Shown: positions 9,615-19,625 of the stretch, piece by piece
How the letters are laid out: every line of letters starts with the position of its first letter
How positions within the stretch are numbered: position 1 is the first letter of the stretch
Origin: Metapseudomonas otitidis
Lineage (GTDB): Bacteria; Pseudomonadota; Gammaproteobacteria; Pseudomonadales; Pseudomonadaceae
Length of the DNA stretch: 64,000 nucleotides
Direction of reading: 5' to 3'
NCBI RefSeq assembly: GCF_900111835.1
Contig: NZ_FOJP01000001.1
Coordinates: 248,001 to 312,000, forward strand
The notes under the pieces: model-generated
What the model was told of the DNA's origin: nothing
The model's input: only the letters and a program-made list of their open reading frames with translations
Database searches by the model: none
Translations under genes and position numbers: made by a program

Positions 9615-10820
9615 TCAGGGCAGGAAGCGTTGCAGCAGGTCGTTGAGAAACAGCTGGCCCTTGGGCGTGGCCGCCAGGCGCGCGGGGTCGGCCTGGAGCA
9701 GGCCCTGGGCCTCGGCCTCGCGGCGTGAAGCTGCCAGGTCGGCCAGGGACAGCCCGGTGCGCTGGGGGTAGAGCCCGGCGGGGACGCCGTCGGTGAGGCG
9801 CAGGGCGTTCATCAGGAACTCGAACGGCAGCTCGTCGGCGTCCAGCTCCCGTGCGCCGGCCTGGAAGGCCTTGGCCGGGTCGAGGTAGTCCTTGGGCAGG
9901 CGGGTCTTCCAGGTGCGCTGGATGCGGCCCTCGGGGCTGCTCAGCTTGGCGTGGGCGCCGGCGCCGATGCCGAGGAAGTCGCCGAAGGTCCAGTAGTTGA
10001 GGTTGTGCCGGGCCTGGCGCCCGGCGCGGGCGTAGGCGGACACCTCGTACTGGGCGTAGCCGGCCTCGGCCAGGAGGGCCTGGCCGGCTTCCTGGATGTC
10101 CCACAGCAGGTCGTCTTCCGGCAACTGGGGCGGCTGGGACCAGAACACCGTGTTCGGCTCCATGGTCAGCTGGTACCAGGAGAGGTGGGTCGGCCCCTCG
10201 GCGATGGCGGTGCGCAGGTCGTACAGCGCGTCCTCCAGGCTCTGGTCCGGCAGGCCGTGCATCAGGTCCAGGTTGAAGTTGTCGAAGCCGGCGTTGCGCG
10301 CCATGTCGGCGGCGCGGATCGCCTCGCTGCCGTCGTGGATGCGTCCCAGGGCCTTGAGCTTGTCGCCCTGAAAGCTCTGCACGCCGATGGACAGGCGGTT
10401 GATGCCGAGCTGGCGGTAGGCGGAGAACTTGGCTTGCTCGAAGGTGCCCGGGTTGGCTTCCAGGGTGATCTCGATGTCAGGGGCGAAGGGCACCCGGCGC
10501 TCGATGCCTTCCAGCAGCCGGCCCAGGGCCGCGGCGCTGAACAGGCTGGGGGTGCCGCCGCCGAAGAAGATCGAGGTCAGCGGGCGGCCGTGGACGTGGA
10601 CGAGGTCCTGTTCCAGGTCCGCCAGCACGGCGTCGACGTAGTCCGTCTCAGGCAGCTCCGGGCCGGCGGCGTGGGAGTTGAAGTCGCAGTACGGGCATTT
10701 GCGCACGCACCAGGGGATGTGCACGTAGGCCGCCAGGGGCGGCAGCTGGAAGCCCTGGGGCAGGTGCTCCGGTGCGTCGGGTGTGGCGTGCGACGCGGGG
10801 CTTCCGGCGTCCGGCTTCAT
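9615..10820 (-). CDS. hemW: Heme chaperone HemW (radical SAM, HemN-like)
   Basis: 401 residues. The radical SAM cluster motif is C38-x3-C42-x2-C45 (CVRKCPYC). This family, long annotated as oxygen-independent coproporphyrinogen oxidase, is now regarded as a heme-trafficking chaperone. [10 protein letters not shown] and the HemN C-terminal domain are present. The ATG at 10820 overlaps the rdgB stop by 4 nt; in-frame sequence further upstream lies inside rdgB. Confidence 0.93.
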   Translation of the reverse strand: MKPDAGSPASHATPDAPEHLPQGFQLPPLAAYVHIPWCVRKCPYCDFNSHAAGPELPETDYVDAVLADLEQDLVHVHGRPLTSIFFGGGTPSLFSAAALGRLLEGIERRVPFAPDIEITLEANPGTFEQAKFSAYRQLGINRLSIGVQSFQGDKLKALGRIHDGSEAIRAADMARNAGFDNFNLDLMHGLPDQSLEDALYDLRTAIAEGPTHLSWYQLTMEPNTVFWSQPPQLPEDDLLWDIQEAGQALLAEAGYAQYEVSAYARAGRQARHNLNYWTFGDFLGIGAGAHAKLSSPEGRIQRTWKTRLPKDYLDPAKAFQAGARELDADELPFEFLMNALRLTDGVPAGLYPQRTGLSLADLAASRREAEAQGLLQADPARLAATPKGQLFLNDLLQRFLP

Positions 10821-11410
10821 ATCCCCAACCGCTGCTTGAGCAGGGCCATGGCGCGGGCGCGGTGGCTCAGGCGGTTCTTGTCCGCCGGGGCCAGTTCGGC
10901 GGCGGAGGCGTTGCATTCGGCGACCCAGAACAGCGGGTCGTAGCCGAAGCCGTGCTCGCCGCGTGCTTCGAAGAGGATGCTGCCGCGCCAGAGACCCTCA
11001 CAGAGGATCGGCAACGGATCGTCGGCGTGGCGCATCAGCGCCAGGGAGCAGATGAACTGCGCACCACGGCCGGCTTCCGGTACGTCCTTCAGGGCGTCCA
11101 GCAGCTTGGCGTTGTTGGCGGCATCGCCCTGGCCACCTGCGTAGCGCGCGGAGTAGATGCCCGGCGCACCGCCGAGGACGTCCACCGCCAGGCCAGAGTC
11201 GTCCGCCAGGGCCGGCAGGCCCGAGACGCGCGCGGCGTTGCGGGCCTTGAGGATGGCGTTCTCGACGAAGGTCAGGCCGGTTTCCTCGGGTTCGATGTCG
11301 CTGAACTCGCCGATGGAGCGCACGCGCACGCTGTCACCCAGCATGGCCTGGAGTTCCTTGAGCTTGCCGGCGTTGTGACTGGCCAGCACCAGTTCCTTGA
11401 AGGGCATCAT
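10817..11410 (-). CDS. rdgB: dITP/XTP pyrophosphatase RdgB (HAM1 family)
   Basis: Removes dITP, dXTP and ITP from the nucleotide pool. 197 residues. Motifs: [11 protein letters not shown] at the N-terminus, [23 protein letters not shown], and [10 protein letters not shown]. Two ATGs in tandem (11410, 11407) overlap the end of the DUF4426 gene; the first gives an ATGA 4-nt overlap. Confidence 0.95.
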   Translation of the reverse strand: MMPFKELVLASHNAGKLKELQAMLGDSVRVRSIGEFSDIEPEETGLTFVENAILKARNAARVSGLPALADDSGLAVDVLGGAPGIYSARYAGGQGDAANNAKLLDALKDVPEAGRGAQFICSLALMRHADDPLPILCEGLWRGSILFEARGEHGFGYDPLFWVAECNASAAELAPADKNRLSHRARAMALLKQRLGI

Positions 11411-11826
11411 TCGTCTGGGAAGAATTCCTGGTCGAAGGTGAAGGTATGCGGGGCGCTGTCGCCCTGCTGCACCGTGAGGGTGAACTTGAGCATTTCGCGC
11501 TGGGTGAAGGGGAACTGCGCCAGGTAGTAGATGGCGCCCCCTTCGCTGACCTGGCGGAAGGCCAGGGGCGTGACCTTGCCGAGCAGGTCCTTGACCTGGC
11601 CGCTGACCTGGGCGGTGCTGGGCTTGCCGGCCTTGAGCACGGCGATGTTCACCACGCCCTGGGTCTTGCTGCGCACCAGGCCGGCTGCGGCGGCGATGTC
11701 CGGCTGCAGGAAGCCGGAGTTGAAGGCGCTGTAGTGCACGTCGAGCTCGCCGAAGGTCTGTTTGCGCTCCGCGACGGCGGGCAGGGACAGGCAGAGGGCG
11801 AAGAGGCAGAAGATGAGGCGACGCAT
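11407..11826 (-). CDS. DUF4426 exported protein
   Basis: 139 residues with a signal peptide (cleavage after about residue 19, PAVAE). The small periplasmic body contains [20 protein letters not shown]. It is conserved between metW and rdgB in pseudomonads; function unknown. Translationally coupled to rdgB and 17 nt after metW. Confidence 0.83.
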   Translation of the reverse strand: MRRLIFCLFALCLSLPAVAERKQTFGELDVHYSAFNSGFLQPDIAAAAGLVRSKTQGVVNIAVLKAGKPSTAQVSGQVKDLLGKVTPLAFRQVSEGGAIYYLAQFPFTQREMLKFTLTVQQGDSAPHTFTFDQEFFPDE

Positions 11827-11843
11827 GGTGGAGGTCCTCCAGG

Positions 11844-12464
11844 TCAGATCGCGATGCGGCTTTCAGGCAGGCCGGGGCCACTGACTCGATAGATGCCGAT
11901 TTCGCCCAGCAGGTTGGGCCACAGGCGGCTCGGCAGATTGTGCCTGTGCAGGCGGTCGACGGCCAGGCGATCCAGCACCCGTACCCTGAGGTCCTGACAG
12001 AGGGCCTCGAAGTCGTGGAAGGTGCAGAAGTGGATGTTCGGCGTGTTGTACCAGGTGTAGGGCAGGAAGTCGGAAACCGGCATCCGCCCGTTGCGCGCCA
12101 GGTACCAGCGGCAGCGCCAGTGGCCGAAGTTGGGGAAGGTGATGATGCACTCGCGGCCGACGCGGAGCATTTCCTCCAGCAGCTTGTCCGGGTAGTGCAC
12201 GGCCTGCAGGGCCTGGGTCATGACCACCACGTCGAAGCTGTTGCTGGCGAAGTTGCCGAGGCCCTTGTCCAGGTCCTGTTCGATGACGTTGACGCCGTTC
12301 TGCAGGCAGCGGGCGATGTTGTCCGGGTCGATCTCCAGGCCGTAGCCGGTGACCTCCTTGTGGTCACGCAGCCAGGCCAGCAGGTCGCCGTCGCCGCAGC
12401 CCAGGTCGAGCACGCGGCTGCCGGCGGGGATCCAGTCCTTGATGATTTCGAGGTCGGCTCGCAC
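11844..12464 (-). CDS. metW: Methionine biosynthesis protein MetW
   Basis: SAM-methyltransferase-like protein required with MetX for homoserine acylation in many proteobacteria. 206 residues. Motif I is [15 protein letters not shown], followed by [12 protein letters not shown] and [16 protein letters not shown]. The start is GTG at 12464, 15 nt after the metX stop. The metXW pair is the standard arrangement. Confidence 0.94.
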   Translation of the reverse strand: MRADLEIIKDWIPAGSRVLDLGCGDGDLLAWLRDHKEVTGYGLEIDPDNIARCLQNGVNVIEQDLDKGLGNFASNSFDVVVMTQALQAVHYPDKLLEEMLRVGRECIITFPNFGHWRCRWYLARNGRMPVSDFLPYTWYNTPNIHFCTFHDFEALCQDLRVRVLDRLAVDRLHRHNLPSRLWPNLLGEIGIYRVSGPGLPESRIAI

Positions 12465-12479
12465 GGAAGGGCTTCCTAG

Positions 12480-13619
12480 TCAGAGGGCGATGCGGTTCAT
12501 GTAGCCGCTGAAGGCCTGCAGATAACGCGGGATCGGTATGAGGAAGGCGTCGTGGCCCTGGGGCGCGTCGATTTCCAGGTAGCTGACGTTCTTCCGCGCG
12601 GCGGTCAGGGCGTCGACGATCTCCCGCGAGCGGGCCGGGGAGAAGCGCCAGTCGGTGGTGAAGGACATCACCAGGAAGTTCGCCTTGGACGCCGACAGGG
12701 TGCGCGCCAGGTCACCGCCATGGGCGGCGGCGGGGTCGAAGTAGTCCAGCGCCTTGGTCATCAGCAGGTAGGTGTTGGCGTCGAAGCGCCCGGAGAACTC
12801 CTCGCCCTGGTAGCGCAGGTAGCTTTCCACCTGGAACTCGACGCTGTGGAAGTCGTAGTTGAGCTTCTCGCTCTTCAGGCCACGGCCGAATTTCTCGCCC
12901 ATGGCGTCGTCGGAGAGGTAGGTGATGTGGCCGACCATGCGCGCCAGCATCAGGCCGCGCTTGGGGATCACGCCCTGTTCCTGGAAGTGCCCGCCGTGGA
13001 ATTCCGGGTCGGTGAGGATGGCCTGGCGGGCCACCTCGTTGAAGGCGATGTTCTGGGCCGACAGCTTGGGCGCCGAGGCGATGGCCAGGCAATGGCGGAC
13101 GCGGTCCGGGTAGCTGATGGTCCACTGCAGCGCCTGCATGCCACCGAGGCTGCCGCCCACCACCGCGGCCCATTGGCCGATGCCCAGGGCGTCGGCGAGG
13201 CGGGCCTGGCTGTGCACCCAGTCCTCCACCGTCATCACCGGGAAGTCAGCGCCATAGGGCTTGCCGGTGGCCGGGTTGAGGCTGGAAGGGCCGGTGGAAC
13301 CGTTGCAGCCGCCGAGGTTGTTGAGGCTGACGACGAAGAAGCGGCGGGTGTCGATGGCCTTGCCGGGGCCGATGCAGCTGTCCCACCAGCCGGGCTTGCG
13401 GTCTTCCATGCTGTGGTAGCCGGCGGCGTGGTGGTGGCCGGACAGCGCATGGCAGATGAGGACCGCGTTGCTGCGGCTGGCGTTGAGTTCGCCGTAGGTC
13501 TCGTAGACCAGTTCGTAGTCGGTGAGGGTGCGGCCGCAGGCCAGCGACAGCGGTTCGCTGAAGCGCTGCACCTGGGGCGTCACCAGGCCGACGGAGTCTT
13601 CGGGAATGACGGTGGGCAT
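12480..13619 (-). CDS. metX: Homoserine O-acyltransferase MetX
   Basis: First committed step of methionine synthesis: acylation of homoserine (succinyl donor in characterised Pseudomonas enzymes; donor not decided here). 379 residues, alpha/beta hydrolase fold. Nucleophile elbow [12 protein letters not shown], oxyanion region [17 protein letters not shown], and C-terminal catalytic His in [11 protein letters not shown] candidate promoter lies directly upstream. Confidence 0.95.
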   Translation of the reverse strand: MPTVIPEDSVGLVTPQVQRFSEPLSLACGRTLTDYELVYETYGELNASRSNAVLICHALSGHHHAAGYHSMEDRKPGWWDSCIGPGKAIDTRRFFVVSLNNLGGCNGSTGPSSLNPATGKPYGADFPVMTVEDWVHSQARLADALGIGQWAAVVGGSLGGMQALQWTISYPDRVRHCLAIASAPKLSAQNIAFNEVARQAILTDPEFHGGHFQEQGVIPKRGLMLARMVGHITYLSDDAMGEKFGRGLKSEKLNYDFHSVEFQVESYLRYQGEEFSGRFDANTYLLMTKALDYFDPAAAHGGDLARTLSASKANFLVMSFTTDWRFSPARSREIVDALTAARKNVSYLEIDAPQGHDAFLIPIPRYLQAFSGYMNRIAL

Positions 13620-13652
13620 CGCAACCGCTGCTCTTTTTTCAGGAAGGGCGCC

Positions 13653-13681
13653 AGTCTAAAGAGCACCGCAGCACCCGGCAA
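13653..13681 (-). promoter_or_regulatory. Candidate promoter of the metXW operon
   Basis: On the minus strand TTGCCG (13681-13676), 17-nt spacer, TAGACT (13658-13653), 34 nt before the metX ATG. The -35 lies inside an inverted repeat (arms 13674-13680 and 13697-13703) that may also end the upstream dynamin-like gene. Confidence 0.5.
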
Positions 13682-13714
13682 GCGCGCGGCTGCGCGTGCC
13701 GGGAGGGGGCTGGA

Positions 13715-15685
13715 TCACTGCTGGCGGGCCACTCGCGGCAGGGTGACCACCTTGCCCTGGCGCTGGATCGGCGCCGGGCGGCGCAGGGCGCGGAGCATGT
13801 CGTTGGCCTGGCTGAGCTGGCGTTCCAGTTCGTCCACGTAGCGGGTCAGCTGGAGCACGCGCTGGCGGGCCTGCTGGGTGTCCTGGGCGAGGGCCTTGAG
13901 GCGCAGCATGTGGGTTTCCAGCAGCTGCTTGTGCTCCAGGGTGTTCTGCATCAGCGGCATCAGCGCTTCGGCAGCCCATTGGGCGACCTCCTGGCGCAGG
14001 CGCTGGTGCAGGCCGATCACTTCCTGCACCAGGGTGGAGAAGAAGCGCCGGGTCAGCAGGCGCTGCTCGGTGAGCAGGGTCTTCAGGTGCAGGCGGAACT
14101 GATCGCCCTTCTGCCGCAGTTGCCCCAGTTCGCGGTAGTAGCGGGTGAGGTCGAACTGTGGCGCGTCGACGCCCTGCAGCGGGCTTTCCTCGTTATGCCG
14201 GCGGTACAGCGCGGCGACCATGCGGTTGGCGGCGTCGGCCTCGTGGTCGAGGGCGTGCAGGTCGGTCTCCACGGCACGGAAGAAGTGCAGGATGGCCTGG
14301 TTGATGCCGACGGTGGTCCAGCTGCCGGTCAGGTCGCGGCGCACGCGCGCCAGGTGTTCCTCCAGGCGCTCGGGGCGCACGGCAGCGCGCAGCAGCTCGC
14401 CCTGGCGCTTGACCAGGCGTTGGTTGGTCTTCAGGCCCAGCAGCCGGCGATGGTGCCGGGCGTGGTCTTCCTTGGTGCGGGCGGTCAGCTCGAACAGCAG
14501 CTGGCCGTTGTCGTTCTGGTGGGTGCTGAGCAGCGCCTGCTGCTCGCGGACCTTCTCCAGGCGCAGGTTGAGCACGTGCTGGCTGTTCTGCAGCAGCGCC
14601 AGGACCTGGTTGACCACGCGGGTCTCCAGCAGGCGTTCCTTCTGGGCGACGATGCGCTCGCAGAGCAGGTGCTCGAGGTTGGCCATCTGGCTGCGGGCGA
14701 GCAGTTCGTCGTCCTTGCGCACCTTGGCCAGCAGGGCCTGCTTGGCCGAGAGCGGCAGCACGTCCTCGCGGCGGATGCCGAGCTGGCGGGCGGTGGCGTC
14801 CTGGATCTGGCGGATGGCGTTCTGCACGAAGGTCTCGCCGGCCAGGTCGTCCCAGAGCACGTCGATCTTGTTCAGCACGGCGAACAGGCTGGTCTGGGTG
14901 TCGTCGTCCAGCTGGCGGATGTGCTGCAGCCAGATGTCCATGTCGCTGGCGGTCACGCCGGTGTCGGCAGACAGCAGGAATATCACCGCCTGGGCGGCGG
15001 GCAGCATGGACAGGGTGAGTTCGGGTTCGGCACCCAGGGCGTTCAGGCCGGGGGTGTCGAGGATGCGCAGGCCCTGGCGCAGCAGCGGGTGGTCGAAGTT
15101 GACCATGGCATGGCGCCAGGCGGGTACCAGCACCATGCCGGGACGGCCGGCGGGTTCCAGGGTGTCGGGGTGGAAGCCGAGCTGGATGGCCTGCTCAACG
15201 GGCATCGGCTTGGTCTTGGCCACCTGGGTGAAGGCCTGGACCATGTTGTCCGGGTCGCTGGTGTCCAGGGGGATGTTCACCCAGTGGCGGGGGATGCGCT
15301 TGAACTGGGCGACGCTGGCCGAGGCGGTGCGGGTCTCGATGGGCAGCAGGCGGATGTAGGGACGTTCCGAGCGCGGGTCGTGGAACAGCTCGGTGGGGCA
15401 CATGGTGGTGCGCCCGGCCTGGGACGGCAGCATGCGCTGGCCGTACTCGGAGAAGAACAGGCTGTTGATCAGCTCGGTCTTGCCGCGGGAGAACTCGCCG
15501 ACGAAGGCCAGGGTGATGTGGTCGGTGCGCAGCAGGCGCAGGGCGCGCTCGAGCTTGTCCTGCACGGCGGCGGTGCTCAGGCGGCTGTGTTCCAGCCAGC
15601 TGCGGTAGCGGGTGATTTCCCGCATCAGCTCGCGCTTCCAGGCGACGTAGGCGTCCACCTGCTGACTCAGTCGTTCCATGCTCAT
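13715..15685 (-). CDS. Dynamin-like GTPase (bacterial dynamin family)
   Basis: 656 residues. The GTPase domain has G1 GEFSRGKT (about 63-70), an RTTMCPTEL stretch compatible with switch I, G3 DTPG (about 210-213) and G4 NKID (about 272-275). A long Gln/Leu/Arg-rich, mostly helical region to the C-terminus fits a dynamin stalk with coiled coils. Such proteins bind or remodel membranes; the role of this one is unknown. The ATG at 15685 was chosen for AAGGAG 7 nt upstream. It has its own promoter and sits between yggU and metX, unrelated to either pathway. Confidence 0.85.
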   Translation of the reverse strand: MSMERLSQQVDAYVAWKRELMREITRYRSWLEHSRLSTAAVQDKLERALRLLRTDHITLAFVGEFSRGKTELINSLFFSEYGQRMLPSQAGRTTMCPTELFHDPRSERPYIRLLPIETRTASASVAQFKRIPRHWVNIPLDTSDPDNMVQAFTQVAKTKPMPVEQAIQLGFHPDTLEPAGRPGMVLVPAWRHAMVNFDHPLLRQGLRILDTPGLNALGAEPELTLSMLPAAQAVIFLLSADTGVTASDMDIWLQHIRQLDDDTQTSLFAVLNKIDVLWDDLAGETFVQNAIRQIQDATARQLGIRREDVLPLSAKQALLAKVRKDDELLARSQMANLEHLLCERIVAQKERLLETRVVNQVLALLQNSQHVLNLRLEKVREQQALLSTHQNDNGQLLFELTARTKEDHARHHRRLLGLKTNQRLVKRQGELLRAAVRPERLEEHLARVRRDLTGSWTTVGINQAILHFFRAVETDLHALDHEADAANRMVAALYRRHNEESPLQGVDAPQFDLTRYYRELGQLRQKGDQFRLHLKTLLTEQRLLTRRFFSTLVQEVIGLHQRLRQEVAQWAAEALMPLMQNTLEHKQLLETHMLRLKALAQDTQQARQRVLQLTRYVDELERQLSQANDMLRALRRPAPIQRQGKVVTLPRVARQQ

Positions 15686-15796
15686 CCTGGCTCTCCTTCC
15701 GCTCACGCGTCCTGCGTTCAGAAACTAAGGGGGGAACTCGACAACGATGGTACGGCCGTCTCGACAGCGGGCCGATGCCTGGGCGGGCGTTCGGCA

Positions 15797-15824
15797 ATTA
15801 TCCGCCGTCCCGGCTGGCCGTCAA
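15797..15824 (-). promoter_or_regulatory. Candidate promoter of the dynamin-like gene
   Basis: On the minus strand TTGACG (15824-15819), 16-nt spacer, GATAAT (15802-15797). This is close to the sigma-70 consensus, leaving a leader of about 105 nt before the ATG at 15685. Confidence 0.6.
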
Positions 15825-15857
15825 TCGAGCGGCTTCACAGTCCCGCCTTAAGGTCTG

Positions 15858-16154
15858 TCAGGGTTGCCGAGCGGTCAGGCCGGGCAGCGCCGGCAGGGTG
15901 CGCGGGGTGCGGATGCGCACGCGCTTCTGGCGGTTAAGCTCGCCGCCTTCCAGGCTCACCTGGCTCTTGGCGACGCCGAAGGCGTCGGCGAGGAAGGCCA
16001 TCAGGTGGGCATTGGCCCGGCCTTCGATGGGCGGTGCGGTGAGGCGGATCTTCAGGCGATCCCCGTGCAGCCCGGCGAACTCGTCGCGGCTCGCCTTGGG
16101 CTGCAGGTGGCAGGCGAGGATCAGGTCCTCGCCGTCCCAGCGGAACCAGCTCAT
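15858..16154 (-). CDS. yggU: DUF167 (YggU) family protein
   Basis: 98 residues: LQPKASRDEFAGLHGDRLKIRLTAPP and GRANAHLMAFLADAF are typical of YggU/DUF167. Small cytoplasmic protein of unknown function. Its ATG shares one base with the yggT stop (TGATG). Confidence 0.88.
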   Translation of the reverse strand: MSWFRWDGEDLILACHLQPKASRDEFAGLHGDRLKIRLTAPPIEGRANAHLMAFLADAFGVAKSQVSLEGGELNRQKRVRIRTPRTLPALPGLTARQP

Positions 16155-16747
16155 CAGAGGAAGGGGCTGAGCTGCGGCGGCATCTGGGTCATGGCGGCCA
16201 GGCCGCCGATGACGAAGCGATCCAGCAGGTTCAGCGCGATGAAGGCGAAGATCGGCGAGATATCCAGCCCGCCCAGGTTCGGCAGCAGCTTGCGGAAGGG
16301 GGCCAGCAGCGGCTCGCAGATCTGGTTCACCAGCTGGGCGCCGGGGTTGTAGCTGCCGGGGGAGACCCAGGAGAGGATCACGCTGATGATCATGGCGAAG
16401 AAGAACACCTTGAGGAACAGCGAGGTGATGCTGATCACCGACCACACCAGCAGCTGCGGCAGCGCGCCCAGGGGGTTGGCGCCCATCAGCAGCACCACCA
16501 CGATCATCAGCAGCCACTGCAGCAGCACGGCCAGCACCAGGGAGGCCAGGTCGAGCCCGCCGAGGCCGGGGATGACCTTGCGCAGCGGGTTCAGCAGGGG
16601 CTTGGTGGCCCGCACCACGAACTGGCTGAGGGGGTTGTAGAAGTCGGCCCGTACCAGCTGCAGGATGAAGCGCAGCAGTACGACCAGCAGGTAGAGGCTG
16701 CCAAGGGTCTGGATCACATAGATCGCGGCGGAGGCGAGTCCGGTCAT
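16154..16747 (-). CDS. yggT: YggT family membrane protein
   Basis: 197 residues carrying two YggT repeats, each with paired hydrophobic helices and the conserved stretch NPLxxxxxRxTxPLLxPxRxxIPxxGGLD (seen near 35-70 and again near 130-160). Linked in some bacteria to osmotic stress and membrane protein assembly. Between the exported protein gene and yggU in the conserved proC-yggT-yggU neighbourhood. Confidence 0.9.
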   Translation of the reverse strand: MTGLASAAIYVIQTLGSLYLLVVLLRFILQLVRADFYNPLSQFVVRATKPLLNPLRKVIPGLGGLDLASLVLAVLLQWLLMIVVVLLMGANPLGALPQLLVWSVISITSLFLKVFFFAMIISVILSWVSPGSYNPGAQLVNQICEPLLAPFRKLLPNLGGLDISPIFAFIALNLLDRFVIGGLAAMTQMPPQLSPFL

Positions 16748-16838
16748 TGGGCGTTCCTTGTGGAGGTGGGCGCACGGCCAGCGGGGATGCCGGCGATGCG
16801 GGCTACTTTATCGGGATTCCCGGTGCGCATGGAGGGTG

Positions 16839-18032
16839 TCACTGCCCGGCCATCAGGTCCGGTCCGTTACAGCGCGTGTCCTCATGGTCGCCGAGAGTCA
16901 TCAGGGTGAAGCCGTCGGGTCGCTGGAGGATGGTGGCGTAGGCATAGGCCAGGTCGTGCAGGTCCTTCTTGCTGTCGTACAGCTGGATCTCCACCTGGAA
17001 GCGGCCGGCGTCCTTGCAGGCACGTACCGGGCCGTAGAGCAGGGTGATGCCGGGCTCAGCGCGCTGCGCCTTGAGCTGTTCGCGGGCGGTCAGGTTCTGC
17101 TGGCGCTGTTCCGGGGCGCTCCAGTCGCCGGCCAGCGCATCGTCCACCATCAGCCATTCGTCGACGAAGCCCCGGCCGTTGCTGGCGGCCGGCTGGATGC
17201 GCTGCAGGGCGTCGCCATCCAGGCGGTAGCGGTAGATGCCGGCGCGGGTCATGCGGTCGGCGTCCAGGCTGCCCACTTCGGCGCGTAGCTCGAAGCCGTC
17301 GGGCCGGGCCTTCAGGCGTGGCTCGGTTTCGTCGCGCACGTAGCCCTGCTGCAGGTGGTGCAGGGTGCGCTGGGCGGTCTCGCCATTGCGCGGCTGCACC
17401 ACATCCACGGCCAGCCGGCTCCAGCGCGAGGTGCACCAGGGGGTGCCGTGGGCGATGACGAACTGCCCGCCGGCCAGGCGCACGTATTGGTAGAAGTCGC
17501 CGTAGGCGTCGGAGAGCTCCTTCAGCGGCGGGCTGCGCCATTCCAGGGTGCGCACCCAGCGGTCGCCTTCCCGGGCATAGCCGAGCAGCAGGATGTCGCC
17601 GCCGCAGGGGATGGAGGTGACGGCCTGGACCACCACCATCGGCGGCAGCCCCGGCTCGTCGTGACGCGCCACGGCATAGGGGCTCACCGAGGTTTCCTCG
17701 CCTTCCGGCGCCGGCTGGGCGGGCATCAGCTCGCGGGCCATTTCCTGCTGCAGGGCGTCGGCATCGAGGTCGGCACCGCTGCACGCCAGGCGCGCATCCA
17801 GGGCGCGGGTGATGGCGTCCTTGTGGGCTTCCACGGCGGTGGCGATGGCCGGGGAAACGTCGGTGGGCAGCTCTTCGTCCTGCCCGTCAAGGCCGGCCTG
17901 GACCTGCTCGAAGGCGGTGCGGGTGGCCTGGGCCAGGTCGGGTTGCAGGGCGCAGGTGTCCGCCAGCGCTGGCAGGCCCAGCGAGAGCAGCAGGGGCGCC
18001 AGTGACCAGGCGACTGAGCGCGGCATGCTCAT
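16839..18032 (-). CDS. Exported protein of unknown function
   Basis: 397 residues with a signal peptide (about residues 1-24, cleavage after ALA). The mature part has several Cys (near 27, 83, 148, 202, 365), possibly disulfide-bonded in the periplasm. No domain recognised. The start at 18032 overlaps the proC stop by 4 nt (ATGA), so it is coupled to proC, though a functional link is not evident. It interrupts the usual proC-yggT adjacency. Confidence 0.72.
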   Translation of the reverse strand: MSMPRSVAWSLAPLLLSLGLPALADTCALQPDLAQATRTAFEQVQAGLDGQDEELPTDVSPAIATAVEAHKDAITRALDARLACSGADLDADALQQEMARELMPAQPAPEGEETSVSPYAVARHDEPGLPPMVVVQAVTSIPCGGDILLLGYAREGDRWVRTLEWRSPPLKELSDAYGDFYQYVRLAGGQFVIAHGTPWCTSRWSRLAVDVVQPRNGETAQRTLHHLQQGYVRDETEPRLKARPDGFELRAEVGSLDADRMTRAGIYRYRLDGDALQRIQPAASNGRGFVDEWLMVDDALAGDWSAPEQRQQNLTAREQLKAQRAEPGITLLYGPVRACKDAGRFQVEIQLYDSKKDLHDLAYAYATILQRPDGFTLMTLGDHEDTRCNGPDLMAGQ

Positions 18033-18847
18033 TGCCCGAGCTGGTCGGCCAGTTCGGCGGAACGGCGGTCGGCAGCGCCCAGAGCCTGCTCCACCAGGGA
18101 TTCGAAGCCATTGCCCTGGAAGGATTTGATGGCCGCCTCGGTGGTGCCGTTGGGGGAGGTGACGCGGCGGCGCAGCTCGGCCGGGCCGACATCGCTGCCC
18201 ACGGCCATGCGTGCGGCGCCCAGGGCGGTCTGCAGGGTCAGCCGGGCGGCCACTTCGGGGCTCAGGCCCAGCTTCTCGCCGGCGGCGGTCATGGCTTCCA
18301 TCAGCAGGAAGAAGTAGGCCGGGCCGCTGCCGGAGACGGCGGTGACGGCGTCGATCTGCTTCTCCTCGTCGAGCCACAGGGCGATGCCCACGGCTTGCAG
18401 CAGCTGCTCGGCCTGGCGGCGTTGCTCGTCGCTGACGGCGGCGGTGGCGTACAGGCCGCTGGCGCCTTCGCCCAGCAGGGCCGGGGTGTTGGGCATGCAG
18501 CGCACGATGGAGTCGACGCCCAGCCAGCGGGCCAGGCTGGCGCAGGGGATGCCGGCAGCGATGGACACGATCAGCTGGCCAGCGGACAGGCTCGGGGCCA
18601 GCGCTTCGCACACGGCCTTCATGACCTGGGGCTTGGTGGCCAGGACCACCACATCGGCGCCGCGCACGGCGTCGGCGTTGCTCTCGACCACTTCGATGCC
18701 GTGCTCGGCGGCGATGCGGGCGCGCTGCTCGGCGCCGGGGTCGCTGGCGCGGATGTGGTCGGCCGGAACGCCCTGGGCGCGCAGGCCACCGATCAGGCTG
18801 GCAGCCATGTTGCCGGCGCCGATGAATGCAATGCGGGGAGTGCTCAT
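18029..18847 (-). CDS. proC: Pyrroline-5-carboxylate reductase ProC
   Basis: Final step of proline synthesis (NADPH-dependent reduction of P5C). 272 residues. Rossmann motif FIGAGNMAASLIGGL at the N-terminus, and the C-terminal block VSGSGPAYFFLLMEAM then LRRRVTSPNGTTEAAI. 17 nt after yggS; the yggS-proC-yggT order is widely conserved. Confidence 0.96.
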   Translation of the reverse strand: MSTPRIAFIGAGNMAASLIGGLRAQGVPADHIRASDPGAEQRARIAAEHGIEVVESNADAVRGADVVVLATKPQVMKAVCEALAPSLSAGQLIVSIAAGIPCASLARWLGVDSIVRCMPNTPALLGEGASGLYATAAVSDEQRRQAEQLLQAVGIALWLDEEKQIDAVTAVSGSGPAYFFLLMEAMTAAGEKLGLSPEVAARLTLQTALGAARMAVGSDVGPAELRRRVTSPNGTTEAAIKSFQGNGFESLVEQALGAADRRSAELADQLGQ

Positions 18848-18864
18848 GTCGTGTTCCTTCCTTA

Positions 18865-19557
18865 TTAGGGGGCCGGCTGCCCGTAGTCGCGGGCGCCGAA
18901 CAGGGCGGTGCCGATGCGCACCCAGGTGGCGCCTTCGGCGATCGCCGCTTCGAGGTCGTGGCTCATGCCCATGGACAGGGTGTCGAGGGCGAGGTCCAGG
19001 TCGGTCATCAGCTGGCGCAGGCGGGCGAAGGCAGCGTGCTGGGCTGCGACGTCGTCGGTGGGTTCGGGAATCGCCATCAGCCCGCGCAGGCGCAGGTTCG
19101 GCAGGCCGGCCACGGCCTTGGCCAGGGCCGGGAGGTCTTCCGGTGCGCAGCCCGACTTGCTGGCCTCGCCGCTGACGTTGACCTGCAGGCAGATGTTCAG
19201 CGGCGCCAGGTGGGTGGGGCGCTGGGCGGAAAGGCGCTCGGCGATCTTCAGCCGGTCCACCGAGTGCACCCAGTGGAAGTGCTCGGCGATGGGCTTGGTC
19301 TTGTTCGACTGGATCGGGCCGATGAAATGCCAGGTCAGCGGCAGGTCGGTGAGTTCGGCCTGCTTGGCCAGCGCTTCCTGGAGGTAGTTCTCGCCGAAAT
19401 CGGCCACGCCCTCGGCGTGGGCCTCGCGAATGGCGTCGGCGGGTTTGGTCTTGCTCACGGCCAGCAGGCCGATGGTGGATGAATCCCTTTCAGAGGCTTG
19501 CGCCGCCTCACGGATACGCGCGCGAACCTTTGCAATATTCTTTGCTATCGTGGACAT
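18865..19557 (-). CDS. yggS: PLP homeostasis protein YggS (PLPBP)
   Basis: Pyridoxal-phosphate-binding protein that buffers PLP and affects amino-acid pools. 230 residues, a single PLP-binding barrel. The Schiff-base Lys is in LLAVSKTKPADAI, with HFIGPIQSNK and the C-terminal phosphate-site region MGMSHDLEAAI and VRIGTALFG. A TAGAAT hexamer on the minus strand (19602-19597) could be its -10. Divergent from pilT. Confidence 0.94.
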   Translation of the reverse strand: MSTIAKNIAKVRARIREAAQASERDSSTIGLLAVSKTKPADAIREAHAEGVADFGENYLQEALAKQAELTDLPLTWHFIGPIQSNKTKPIAEHFHWVHSVDRLKIAERLSAQRPTHLAPLNICLQVNVSGEASKSGCAPEDLPALAKAVAGLPNLRLRGLMAIPEPTDDVAAQHAAFARLRQLMTDLDLALDTLSMGMSHDLEAAIAEGATWVRIGTALFGARDYGQPAP

Positions 19558-19625
19558 TACCTGCGCTCTACAGCCCGGCCTGAGTGGGTCTGCGGCATTC
19601 TAACCGCTTGGAATTGGGGAGTCCC

